Below are positions 23,830 through 34,547 of a stretch of 64,000 nt of DNA, piece by piece. Source of the stretch: Delphinus delphis (lineage: Eukaryota > Chordata > Mammalia > Artiodactyla > Delphinidae); assembly GCF_949987515.2 (NCBI RefSeq), contig NC_082684.1:18033701-18097700 (forward strand). The letters are read 5' to 3'. Positions within the stretch are counted from its first letter, which is position 1. Every line of letters begins with the position of its first letter. The position numbers were made by a program, and so were the translations under genes. The notes under the pieces are model-generated. The model saw only the letters and a program-made list of their open reading frames with translations, did not search any database and had not been told where the DNA came from.

Positions 23830-26800
23830 ATGGTAATAGGAACATACATATTGATAACTACCTTAAAAGTATATGGATTAAATGCTCCAACCAAAAGACA
23901 TAGACTGGCTGAATGGATACGAAAACAAGACCCATATATATGCTGTCTACAAGAGACCCACTTCAGACTTAGGGACACAGAGAGACTGAAAGTGAGATGA
24001 TGGAAAAAGATATTCCATGCAAATGGAAATCAAAATAAAGCTGGAGTAGCAATTCTCATATAAGACAAAATAGACTTTAAAATAAAGACTATTACAAGAG
24101 ACAAAGAAGGACACTACATGATGATCAAGGGATCAATCCAAGAAGAAGATATAACAATTGTAAATATTTATGCACCTAACATAGGAGCACCTCAATACAC
24201 TAGGCAAATGCTAACAGCCATAAAAGGGGAAATCGACAGTAACACAATCATAGTAGGGGACTTTAACACCCCACTTTCACCAATGGACAGATCATCCAAA
24301 ATGAAAATAAGGAAACACAAGCTTTAAATGATACAATAAACAAGATGGACTTAATTGATATTTGTAGGGCATTCCATCCAAAAACAACACAATACACTTT
24401 CTTCTCAAGTGCCCATGGAGCATTCCCCAGGATAGACCATACCTAGGGTCACAAATCCAGCCTTGGGAAATTTAAGAAATTTGAAACCATATCAAGTATC
24501 TTTTCCGACCACAATGCTGTGAGACTAGATATCAACTACAGGAAAAAAATCTGTAAAAAATACAAACACATGGAGGTTAAACAATACATTACTAAATAAG
24601 GAAGAGATCACTGAAGAAATCAAAGACGAAATAAAAAAATTCCTAGAAACAAATGACAATGAAAACATGATGACCCCTAACCTATGGGATGCAGCAAAAG
24701 CAGTTCTAAGAGGGAGGCTTATAGCAATACAATCCTACCTCAAGAAACAAGAAACATCTCAAATAAACAACCTAACCTTAAACCTAAAGCAATTAGAGAA
24801 AGAAGAACAATAAAACCCCAAAGTTAGCAGAAGGAAAGAAATCAAAAAGATCAGATCAGAAATACATGAAAAATAAATGAAGGAAATAATAGCAGATATC
24901 AAGAAAAGTAAAAGTTGGTTCTTTGACAAGACAAATAAAATTGATAAACCATTAGCCAGAGTCATCAAAAAAAAAAAAAAAGGGAGAAGACTCAAATCAA
25001 TAGAATTAGAAATGAGAAAGGAGGAGTAACAACTGATACCACAGAAATACAAAGGATCATGAGAGATTACTACATGCAACTATATGCCAATGAAATAGAC
25101 AACCTGGAAGAAAAGGACAAATTCTTAGAAAAGCATAACCTTCCATGACTGAATCAGGAAGAAATAGAAAATATAAACAGACCCATCATAAGAACTGAAA
25201 TTGAAACTGTTATTAAAAATCTTCCAACAAACAAAATCCCAGGTGGCTTCACAGGTGAATTCTATCAAACGTTTAGAGAAGAGCTAACACCTATCCTTCT
25301 CAAACTCTTCCAAAATATAGCAGAGGGAGGAACACTCCCAAACTCATTGTACAAGGCCACCATCACCCTGATAAAAAAAAACAGAAAAAGATGTCACAAA
25401 AAAAGAAAAGTACAGACTAGTATCACTGATGAACATTTGTGCAAAAATCCTCAGCAAAATACTAGCAAACAGAATCCAACAACACATTAAAAGGATCATA
25501 CACCATGATCAAGTGGGGTTTATCCCAGGTATGCAAGGATTCTTCAATATACACAAATCAACCAATGTGATCAACCGTACTAACAAATTGAAGGAGAAAA
25601 AACATATGATCATCTCAGCAGATGCAGAAAAAGTGCACCCCATTTATGGCTTGCTGTGGCCTTCCCAGTTGTAAAACGCTGTGCTCCTTGGATGCCTTTC
25701 TTATCTCAGACTAACCCTACGGTATGACCTCTTTTGACTTTCTGTGCACTGCCAGGAAAGGTAACCAAGAGGACAACTTAGTTCTTCATGCTTGGAACAA
25801 CCAAACCAAGATAATTCTGAAACCTAAGGGACTGGTTAATTCCCCTAAGTCCAGGAGCCTCAGCTGGGATGAGAGAGACGACCACTTTTATATATTACAG
25901 TGTGAGGGTTGAGCCCCTTCTCAGGTCTCCCCTGATGACCTGAGGCATAAAGAATTTGTTCCATCAAATTCAACACCCATTTATGATAAAAACCCTCCAG
26001 AAAGTAGGCATAGAGGGAACTTGCCTCAACATAATAAACGCCATATATGACAAAACCACAGCCAACATCATTCTCAGTGGTGAAAAACTAAAACCATTTC
26101 CACTAAGATCAGGAACAAGAAAAGGTTGCCCACTCTCACCACTATTATTCAACATAGTTTTGGAAGTTTTAGCCACAGCAATCAGAGAAGAAAAAGAAAT
26201 AAAAGGAATCCAAATCAGAAAAGAAGAAGTAAAACTGTCACTGTTGGCAGATGACATGATACTATACATAGAAAATCCTAAAGAAGCTACCAGAAAACTA
26301 GTAGAGCTAAGCAATGAATTTAGTAAAGTAGCAGGATACAAAATTAATATACAGAAATCTCTTCCATTCCTATACACTAATGATGAAAAATCTGAAAGAG
26401 AAATTAAGGAAACACTCGCGTTTACCATTGCAACAAAAAGAATAAAATACCTAGGAATAATCCTACCTAAGGAGACAAAAGACCTGCATGCAGAAAACTA
26501 TAAGACACTGATGAAAGAAATTAAAGATGATACAAACAGATGGAGAGTTATACCATGTTCTTCGATTGGAAGACTCAACATTGTGAAAATGACTGTACTA
26601 CCCAAAGCAATCTACAGATTCAATGTAATTCCTATCCAACTGTCAATGGCATTTTTCACAGAACTAGAACAAAAAGTGGCACAATTTGTATAGAAACACA
26701 AAAGACCCTGAATAGCTAAAGCAATCTTGAGATAGAAAAACAGAGCTGGAGGAATCAGGCTCCCTGACTTCAGACTATACTACAAAGCTACAGTAATCAA

Positions 26801-27952
26801 GACAGTATGGTACTGGCATGAAAAAAGAAGTATAGATCAATGGAACACAATAGAAAGCCCAGAGGTAAAACCAAGCACGCATGGTCACCTTATCTTTGAT
26901 AAAGGAGGCAAGAATATACAATCGTGAAAAATAGCCTCTTCAATAAGTGATGCTGGGAAAACTGGACAGCTACATGTAAAAGAATAAAATTAGCACACTT
27001 CCTAACACCACACAAAAAAGTAATCTCAAAATGGATTAAAGACGTAAATGTAAGGGCAGACACTATAAAACTCTTAGAGGAAAACCTAGGCAAAACACTC
27101 TATGACATAAATCACAGCAAGATCCTTTTTGACCCACCTCATAGAGAAAGGGAAATAAAAACAAAAATAAACAAATGGGACCTAATGAAGCTTAAAAGCT
27201 TTTGCCCTGCAATGGAAACCATAAACAAGATGAAAAGACAACCCTCAGAATGGGAGAAAATATGCAAAAAAGCAAGTGACAAAGGGTTAATCTCTAAAAT
27301 ATACAAGCAGCTCATGCAACTCAATATCAAAAAAACAAACAACCCAATCAAAAAATGGGCAGAAGGTCTAAATAGACATTTCTCCAAAGAAGATATACAG
27401 ATTGCCAACAAACACATGAAAGGATGCTCAACATCACTAATCATTAGAGAAATGCAAGTAAAAACTACAATGAGGTAACACCTCACCCTGGTCAGAATGG
27501 CCATCATCAAAAAATCTACAAAGAGTAAATGATGGAGAGGGTGTAGAGAAAAAGGAACCCTCTTGCACTGTTGGTGGGAATGTAAATTGATACAGCCACT
27601 TTTGAGAACAGTTTGGAGATTCCTTAAAATCTAAAAATAGAACCCAGCAATCCCACTACTGGGCATATACCCTGAGAAAACCATAATTCAAAAAGAGTCA
27701 TGTACCACAATGTTCACTGCAGCACTATTTACAATAGCCAGGACATGGAAGCAACCTAAGTGTCCATCAACAGATGAATGGATAAAGAAGATGTGGCACA
27801 TATATACAATGGAATATTACTCAGCCATAAAAAGAAATGAAATTGAGTTATTTGTAGTTAGGTGGATGGACCTAGAGTCTGTCATACAGAGTGAAGTAAG
27901 TCAGAAAGAGAAATACAAATACTGTATGCTAACACATATGTATGTTATCTAA
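23830..27952 (+). pseudogene. L1 ORF2 remnant with 330-bp insertion
   Basis: Start ATG at 23830. Endonuclease text includes QETHF (about 23952), IVGDFNTPLSPMDRSSK (about 24248) and SDHNAV (about 24506). RT motif A reads ADAEK at about 25617-25633 and is then cut by foreign sequence to 25963, where QHPFMIK resumes. The next block reads [20 protein letters not shown], with K in place of the usual Q. The palm box is LADD (about 26244-26255) in place of FADD. The longest open part is 25956-26693. The C-terminus ends at 27952. Stops elsewhere make it non-functional. Confidence 0.93.
25634..25963. mobile_element. Unidentified 330-bp insertion in L1 ORF2 (LTR-like?)
   Basis: L1 sequence is continuous up to atgcagaaaaag (25633) and resumes at tcaaattcaacacccat (25964). 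The 1-4825 copy reads straight through with cttttgaca at the join, so about 8-9 host bases were lost. The insert begins tg and ends ca, and contains a TATA-like ttttatatatta (about 25888) and cataaag near its end. These features would suit a short solo LTR, but no target-site duplication is visible and I recognise no family. Orientation is unknown. Confidence 0.55.
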
Positions 27953-28809
27953 AAAAAAAAAAAATGATTCTGAAGAACCTAGGGGCAGGCCAGGAATAAA
28001 GACACAGACCTAGAGAATGGACTTGAGAACACAGAGATGGGGAAGGGTAAGCTGGGAGGAAGGGAGTGAGTGGCATAGACATATATACACTACCGAATGT
28101 AAAATAGATAGCTAGTGGGAAGCAGCCACATAGCACAGGGAGATCAGCTTGGTGCTTTGTGTCCACCTAGAGGGGTGGATTAGGGAGGGTGTGAGGGAGA
28201 CTCCAGAGGAAGGAGATATGCGGATATATGTATATGAATAGCTGATTCACTTTGTTATACAGCAGAAACTAACACACCATTGTAAAGCAATTATACTCCA
28301 ATAAAGATGTCAATAAAAAGAGAGGCTGTGAGAAAGGAAATGAGAAAATGAGCAGAAGTGTAAATGTACTTCAATGAGAGACTGAAGCAATGACTTTTGT
28401 TCCTACCTACCATTCCAAATGCTTTGTGACACTTGATTATCCACAGGATATCTGCTGATGTCTTTAAATAAGCAACTTTTCACTTGAGTCTTTTTGAATG
28501 TGTTTAGTTTCTTGCAACTGAAAACATCAAGACACGATGCTTATGTTCAGCCTTGACGACTCAACTTATATGTAATGAAAAAAAAAGTGCAAACTTTGAG
28601 TCATGAAGAATGGGAGCAATGACTGATTGATAGAAATACACCCTTAATATAAAATATATATATGTGTATGCAAACACACACACACAAATATATATGGACA
28701 CACACAGATATAAATTTACTTAATTCTGAAATTTTTGGCTATGTGAGGCAGTCCTGAGAATATCCTCCACCCCTATGTGGGCCAGATTTTTAATTAATGA
28801 TAGTATAAT

Positions 28810-28865
<56 letters not shown>

Positions 28866-28868
28866 TTA
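28810..28868. repeat. (ACT)n trinucleotide microsatellite
   Basis: About 18 nearly perfect ACT units, with single-base variants at the 3' edge. In one frame they encode polythreonine, which is not evidence of a gene. CA/TA-rich low-complexity sequence lies just upstream at 28650-28705. Confidence 0.95.
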
Positions 28869-29284
28869 CTGTTACTGCTACTTATATTACTGCCAATAAA
28901 ATTAGTCCCTTTTATCTCACAACACTGCAATTTTTGAATGCTTTCTCATCTAGCTCCCTCCTCACCTGATTCCCTTGGAAAGCCAGTAACATCAATTGAG
29001 AAGACATTTTTATTCCCTTTAGACTGGTGAGCAGACTGAGCCTCACAAAGTCAAATATTCTGACTCAAGAGTGTCTGTGTCCTTTACACTACATCACAGA
29101 TAAATCAGTACAGTTTTCAGATGAAGTTATTTCTAAATTGAAAAATATTGAATCCATTTTGAAAATCCACTGTCTTTGGTTCAAAGAGGCTCAGAGAAGA
29201 GGATACATATCATAATCGGCAAAATCCATTCATCCCTGGAAGTCTCAAAACCCAGATCCTAGTGCTGTGAGGAAGAATGTTTAA

Positions 29285-29400
29285 GCATAACAAACCTACT
29301 ACATACCAGCTATGTGCTCATCACCGTGTTAAGCACTGGACATAATAAAAGTGAAGATAAGCCTGCCTTCAATGGATTTTTTATGAGTAAGCAACAACTG
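29285..29400 (-). repeat. L2-like fragment, antisense
   Basis: The plus strand reads ctactacataccagctatgt, ccgtgttaagcactggacat and cctgccttcaatggatttt, the reverse complement of an L2 3' region. Confidence 0.6.
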
Positions 29401-29779
29401 AAAACCATATTTAAGCCATAATGATTTGCAGGACTGTGTATAAGAGAGAAATTGAGATGGGTTCAAAGAGCCAACAAAGGATATAACAAAGATATATGAT
29501 AAAATACAGCATGAAATATACCATGTTAGATAGAGATTATTTAATTGTGTAAATATCAGGAATTTTAAATTAATCTGGTTAATAATATTTTAGAAATATG
29601 AATCCAATTATTGAGTAGAATATATTTGGGAAAGAAATAATATCAAAAGTAACATCAATTAGAGGATAATTCTCAGGAATAATTGAAACAAACAAGTTAA
29701 ATCTCTAGTAAGACTTTAGAACTCACGATATTCAGTTCCATAATTTTATAGACAGAAATAATAGCCAATATCACATAGC

Positions 29780-29905
29780 ATGGCAGAATGGAGAGCTGAG
29801 TTCTTGAAGAGTACATCACCCATTTCCCTCATTTTAGAAATGTAGAAACTGAGGCCCCAACTGTAGAATTATTTATACAATGTAGCAGAGTTTCCAATCA
29901 TTTTG
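29780..29905 (-). repeat. MIR fragment, antisense
   Basis: The plus strand reads ccctcattttagaaatgtag and aaactgaggccccaactgta, the reverse complement of the MIR core. Confidence 0.7.
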
Positions 29906-30189
29906 GGACAAAGACACAGTTACAGCAACTCTCCTGTTTAATTTTCCTTTTAAAATCCATGTTGATCTGCATGCATCAGTGGTTTACAACAAAATTCTAA
30001 CTATACAAATTCTAAATATACAAAAGGTATATTTAGAATTTAGTTATTGTATTATGCAAAAGTCAAATAGCATTATTATGCCTTTCTCTGATCTGCCCAC
30101 TGAATGATTCCACTTATCCAATTGTTATTATAATAGAGATTCTGTTACAGAAAAATATTGTGTAGTAAACAAATATTTTCTTAAAAAAA

Positions 30190-30203
30190 AAGATGCAATG
30201 TGT
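30190..30203. repeat. Downstream copy of 14-bp target-site duplication
   Basis: aagatgcaatgtgt, identical to 20473-20486, directly after the poly(A) run. Confidence 0.75.
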
Positions 30204-30840
30204 GAAGAAAGGAAATAGAAATATAGCTTTGGTGTCAAGGTGAAAGGGGATTATAGGAGGGCCTCTAAGAGTAGATTTACGTAAGCTGAAGGATGGCCAA
30301 GTATTTCTTAGGCCAAGTATTTCTTAGGATGGGTGAAAGGCACCTGAAAAAAATCTCAGTGCCCCGTCTAAAAGAAAGGCTGGCACACTGGGAAAACATC
30401 AAATTCTTGGTATGCGTGGAGTCAAGAGAGGGTAGCAGATGATTCAAGAGAAATAAGCAGAGGTCAGATCTTTAGGGCCACACATGCAAAGCCAAAAAAA
30501 AGAAGAAGTTTTACTCTGAGATTAGTGGGGAGTCAATCATTGATTCTCTGTAGGGAAGTGACTTAAACTGATCTGCTTTTATATAACAAGCTACATCTCA
30601 AAACTTGATTATACAGAAAATTAGCCAGATCTGGTCATTCAGATTTGGAATCCAGAGCAAAGGAATTGTAACACACTGTGGACAATGCACAAGGATCTGA
30701 TTGCTTTACCCTTTAATGATCTTTGGAATACAGGATCTCAAACGGTCACTCCAAACTGTTCCTAATTTTTTACCTGTTGGGAAAGGTTGGGACTTTTATT
30801 ATCTGTCCTTTCTGAACATGCGCTATTGCTTCCCCTTCAG
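30204..30840. other. Unassigned, with a 16-bp tandem duplication
   Basis: Contains ggccaagtatttctta twice in tandem (30296-30327). The zone around 30440-30560 looks like an old interspersed repeat (cagaggtcagatctttaggg, gttttactctgagattagtg), family not named. Confidence 0.4.
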
Positions 30841-30844
30841 CTAT

Positions 30845-31200
30845 AAGATGTGGCTACGGCCTACCTCCTGAGTACCGTCTTGTACTTGCTGGAATCTATT
30901 CCCTATCCTTTTCTGTGTTCCAGAACATCAACTGGCCTCCACTGGCCTCCCCCATATGCTCCGTCTCACCACCAGGACTTTGCACATGCTGTCCCTATGC
31001 CTAGCATGTACTTTCCTCCTGTCCTCCACTAGTTTACTATGAATTTTTTTTTAGAATTCCTTTAAAGAGGAATTCCATGACCTTGGAAACATCTACTCAA
31101 AACTTGAAGAAACTCCCCTCCATAACATCTATGTCATTTTCAGTTTTTGTTCTGCATGATGATTGACTTGTTACTTCCAGAATGTAAAGTGCAGGAGAAA
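30845..31200 (+). repeat. L2 remnant, sense
   Basis: The text ccaggactttgcacatgctg, tccctatgcctagcatgtac and aaagaggaattccatgacct matches the L2 3' region, sense orientation. The 60-codon frame at 30850-31032 is incidental. Confidence 0.7.
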
Positions 31201-31592
31201 CTTCACCAGCCAGGCGGGCCTAAGTCCTTAACTGCAACTCCCTTCAGAGACTGAATACATTGTCTGTGCAACAAGTCCAGTGAGTGAAGGGCCACTTTCC
31301 CCCATGAGACCTGTCAGGTAAAGCCTTTAGAATTGCCTGTGATCAGTACTGAAATATCACACATAGGTTTTTGGCTCGCTAGTTGTTTGTGTTTTAACAT
31401 AAAGAACTTTTCAAAAGTATATGTATTATAACCTATGTTTTTTTCCTTTAGGGTATTTGCTTTTTGTGTAGCATTCAAAATTTTATTAAAGAGGCTATAA
31501 CTACATACTTATTTTCTCTTAGTAGTTTTACAATATTGTTGCTTATTTTAAAATTATAATCACTTTGGAATTATGATCAATTCTGTATACAG
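31201..31592. other. Unassigned non-coding stretch
   Basis: No nameable element or supported ORF. Confidence 0.35.
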
Positions 31593-31727
31593 GGAATTCC
31601 CCGGTGGTCCAGTGGTTAAGACTCTGCCTTTTCTCTGCAGAGAGCCCGGGTTCGATGCCTGGTCAGGGAGCTAAGATCCTACAAGCTGTGTGGCACAGCC
31701 AAGAAAAAAAAAAAAAAAGCAAAAAAA
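31593..31727 (+). mobile_element. Short tRNA-derived SINE (cetartiodactyl type)
   Basis: Starts ggaattccccggtggtccag and continues with tggttaagactctgcc. The B-box-like gggttcgatgcctggtcagg lies at about 31651. It ends in an A-rich tail. This is the older tRNA-Glu-like SINE form shared by whales, hippos and ruminants, shorter than the CHR copies here. The flanks tgtatacag (31584-31592) and gatatacag (31731-31739) are a probable target-site duplication. Confidence 0.9.
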
Positions 31728-31794
31728 TTTGATATACAGCGTAAAGCATGGATAGACATATTTTTCTTTCAGAAGTGTATTACTAATAGTTTTA

Positions 31795-31910
31795 CAATGT
31801 GTTAACCTTAGAAGCAGCTGGGTGAAGGGTTCACAGTACCTCTGTATATTTCTTTATAACTACCTAATGAAACTATAATTATCTAAAAATAAAATTTTTT
31901 TTTAAAGGGA
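31795..31910 (+). repeat. Old L1 (L1M-type) 3' end fragment
   Basis: The text gctgggtgaagggttcacag, acctaatgaaactataatta and tctaaaaataaaa is the common 3' terminus of L1M families. Confidence 0.7.
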
Positions 31911-32394
31911 GTGTTAGCCAACTGCTGCAACTGAAAGCTCCTTTAGTGTTTCAAATACCTAACTAAATGAGTACATTTTCCCCCAGATAAGTCATTCATT
32001 GAGAATCATATTTTTTTTCTTGCTCTGACTTTTGGTAGGCTAATTATTGGTCTGCTGGTTTCCAGCATCTTCTCTAAAACACAAATCGGATGTTATTGAT
32101 CTTCTTCACACTGGAAACTTAACATGCCTCCATTTGAAATAGGACATACCTTTGACCAGCTTCATCCATGTCAACACCCTCCTTCACTTAGATCATTTAT
32201 CTTCACCTTCTCCAGTAATTCTAGACATACCGAGGTTGGTTTATAACATGCACAATTATTTAGGCCTCCTTCTCACCCTGGAATTCATTATCACATGCTG
32301 ATAAACCATGATAAACCATGGTAATCCTTATCTTTGATCATGAACTATAAAATTATTATGACAATTACTTAATAGTTCATTTTCAAATTTGTAA

Positions 32395-32585
32395 TGTGGA
32401 AGTAATATGGGTTCAGAGTTACAAAGCCTTGGGACTACTTATTAGCTTTTCCACTTAGACCCCTATGAAACTGTCTTCTCTTCCCTAAATGGAGATTAGT
32501 CCACCTACTTCATTGGGTAGCCATGGAAATAAAAACAGCTGTAGATATGTACTGTGTCTAGTACAGCAGATGATAAGTATGATTC
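32395..32585 (+). repeat. MIR, sense, diverged
   Basis: Diverged MIR: gggttcagagttacaaagcc, gactacttattagcttttcc, then a weak core and gtactgtgtctagtacagca. Confidence 0.6.
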
Positions 32586-34547
32586 CCTCAACCCTCAACT
32601 CCTGAAGCTTCCTCTTAGTAAATTCTGGTAGACAAGCTCATTCAAACTGTGAAGGAAAAGAAATACCATGGATTCTTGATGATGTATATTTTGAGAACCA
32701 AAATCAACTTGCAGCTAATTTTATAGACAATACAAGAAAGGCAGCATCAGGACTCTTTGCACCCAACCAAAGGCTGTATCACTATGTTTACCATATAGTC
32801 AGACTGCATGTGAATTCCCTACATTGAGCGGAGTTTTAAAATGCAGGTCATGGAAATTAGAGCCATGAGGTATCTTAACCACCAGTGTTCTCATATTGGC
32901 CTCGCCAATGTTTTTGATGGAATGGAGAGCGACTGTGTTTGATTTCCATCAGCGTGAAAATAAAAACTTTGACATTCTTGGCAAAGGAACATGTATGCGT
33001 CTCCTAGATGACTAAGAGTGATGAAAAGTTAGAGGGAGTTGGATTCCCACTAATGATAAGGATAATTGGATTGGGGGCACAGGTCTGTGCTCTGTCTGGG
33101 GCACAAACTCTCTGGTGACATGAGAGCTCTCAACTCAGAGCAGGCACTTTATAATATACACGGTGGTTGCTCAGGCTTTCTCCCTCCTCCATGACATGAA
33201 CTCGGGCTTCAGAATCCAGAGTAGTCCCTAAATCATATGAGGTCCCTGACAACTAGAGATGTCTGTAAGCAAATCCTGTTACAACTCAGAAGAGACGCTT
33301 CTATTATGATGCAGCAAGGGCCTCTACAAGAATGTGTTTGCTAAGATAATAATTTTGCTAAAAATTAGCAACTTTGCTTAAAACATTTAGTCTATTTGAA
33401 ACATCGAGGTAACTGGCAATAAAAGAAACATGTCTTTATGAACCAAAGTTGGCAAAATTTGTAGTTTTTGCCTCTATCTACTTTTACATACCTACAAAAT
33501 ATATTCATGAACATATTTGTTGGCAAATAATGCCTAGAGGTAATTTTTGTTTTCCTAAAGGCTAAAATGGAATGGGGAATAAAATTCGCAATGTATGTTA
33601 TTAGCATTCTTGATCTATCTAATTGAAATTTTAAAATTTTCTTCATTTTTTTTCATTTGGGTAAAGTGATTTTGGTATTAAGTGATAGTTAAGATTCTTC
33701 TAAAATTTAAAAATTAAAAAAATGAATGTTTTAGTCATTGCAGTGATACAGAGGAGATTTTAATAAGCTTGAGGGAAGCAAGTAAGCTATCGCCTAGAAA
33801 GCCTACATGAAAAGGGCATTCATTACCTTAATCAGTTCATCTCAGGCCAGAATCTGGCCCTCAAACTTATAGGTTATTAATTTTATTTGCTCAGCATACC
33901 AAGAATGGATTCATTAATAAAGACTGATCTACAAGGCTGAAAACAAATATTATTGTATAATGAGAAACATGATTGTCTCAAAGCCTGGAAGAAGCACATG
34001 AGCTGATCAGTGTATCTAGTCCTCATAAATACTCAGAAAGAAAATCTTACTTAGATCACTTCTTGTTGAGCATGAATTAAGATTTAGAGTTGCCAGCTGG
34101 CCTGGCTAGAAGGGCTTAATTGAAATTTATCTGCTAGAAACAGAATGTTGCCCATTAGACTCACTGAGTACCACACCTTCCCTCTTACCACTACTGTGCT
34201 GGAACCTGCCAAGCAATGCTTCTTTGATTCCCTTGTCTGTGCTTCCATGGCTGTCCAACTCCATTTTTGATGAACACATTCTTTTTTTAGATAACTTAAT
34301 ACATTTGACTGAGTTACACATAAGTCTTAAAGAGCTGAAAACTACACCATCTCTTTAAATTGTATTTTTTTAATATAAACATTGTATTGTCTCAAAGTTT
34401 AACTTTCAAAGAACATATTGTCCTTTTAAAAATATTTTTAGAGAAGCCTCAGTAGTATCTTTAAAAACAAACATAGTTAAGAAAACAAACAAAATAAAAA
34501 CATTTTTCCACTATTATAACTGATGATCAGTGCTAAGATTAGCAGGT
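32586..34547. other. Unassigned, about 2 kb
   Basis: The longest repeat-free stretch in this part of the window. No element named, no ORF over 84 codons, no exon-like structure. It is a reasonable place to look for conserved non-coding sequence. Confidence 0.35.

Larger units (their letters stand above)
20487..28325 (+). mobile_element. Near full-length L1, sense
   Basis: Begins agggaggaccttcaagatgg, a typical L1 5' end. Order: 5'UTR 20487-22963 (with a CHR SINE and pyrimidine-rich microsatellites), ORF1 about 22964-23800, ORF2 23830-27952 (with a 330-bp insertion), 3'UTR 27953-28325 with two AATAAA boxes near 28300 and 28311. Total 7.84 kb, about 7.3 kb without the two insertions. There is no substantial A-tail at 28325 and no target-site duplication there. 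The duplication of the 5' flank occurs 1.86 kb further downstream. Both ORFs are broken. Confidence 0.95.
28326..30189 (+). other. Candidate L1 3'-transduced flank (1.86 kb) with poly(A)
   Basis: The segment follows an L1 3' end that lacks its own A-tail. It ends at a nine-residue poly(A) run (about 30183-30190), preceded 14 bases upstream by AGTAAA (30164-30169), a known poly(A) signal variant. A perfect copy of the L1 5' flanking 14-mer follows at once. Inside are an (ACT)n array and old L2/MIR pieces, as expected for copied genomic DNA. Read as a read-through transcript carried along by the L1. Inference, not proven. Confidence 0.65.

Noticed and set aside
20487..28325. Active, retrotransposition-competent L1
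   Set aside because: ORF1 stops early, ORF2 has stops and a 330-bp insertion in the RT domain, and the palm box is LADD.
28810..28868. CRISPR-like or minisatellite array
   Set aside because: Simple trinucleotide repeat with no spacers, in a mammalian genome.
28775..28969. Polythreonine ORF
   Set aside because: Produced by the (ACT)n array.
31593..31727. Functional tRNA gene
   Set aside because: The tRNA-like A and B boxes belong to a SINE with an A-tail and flanking duplication. No complete cloverleaf.
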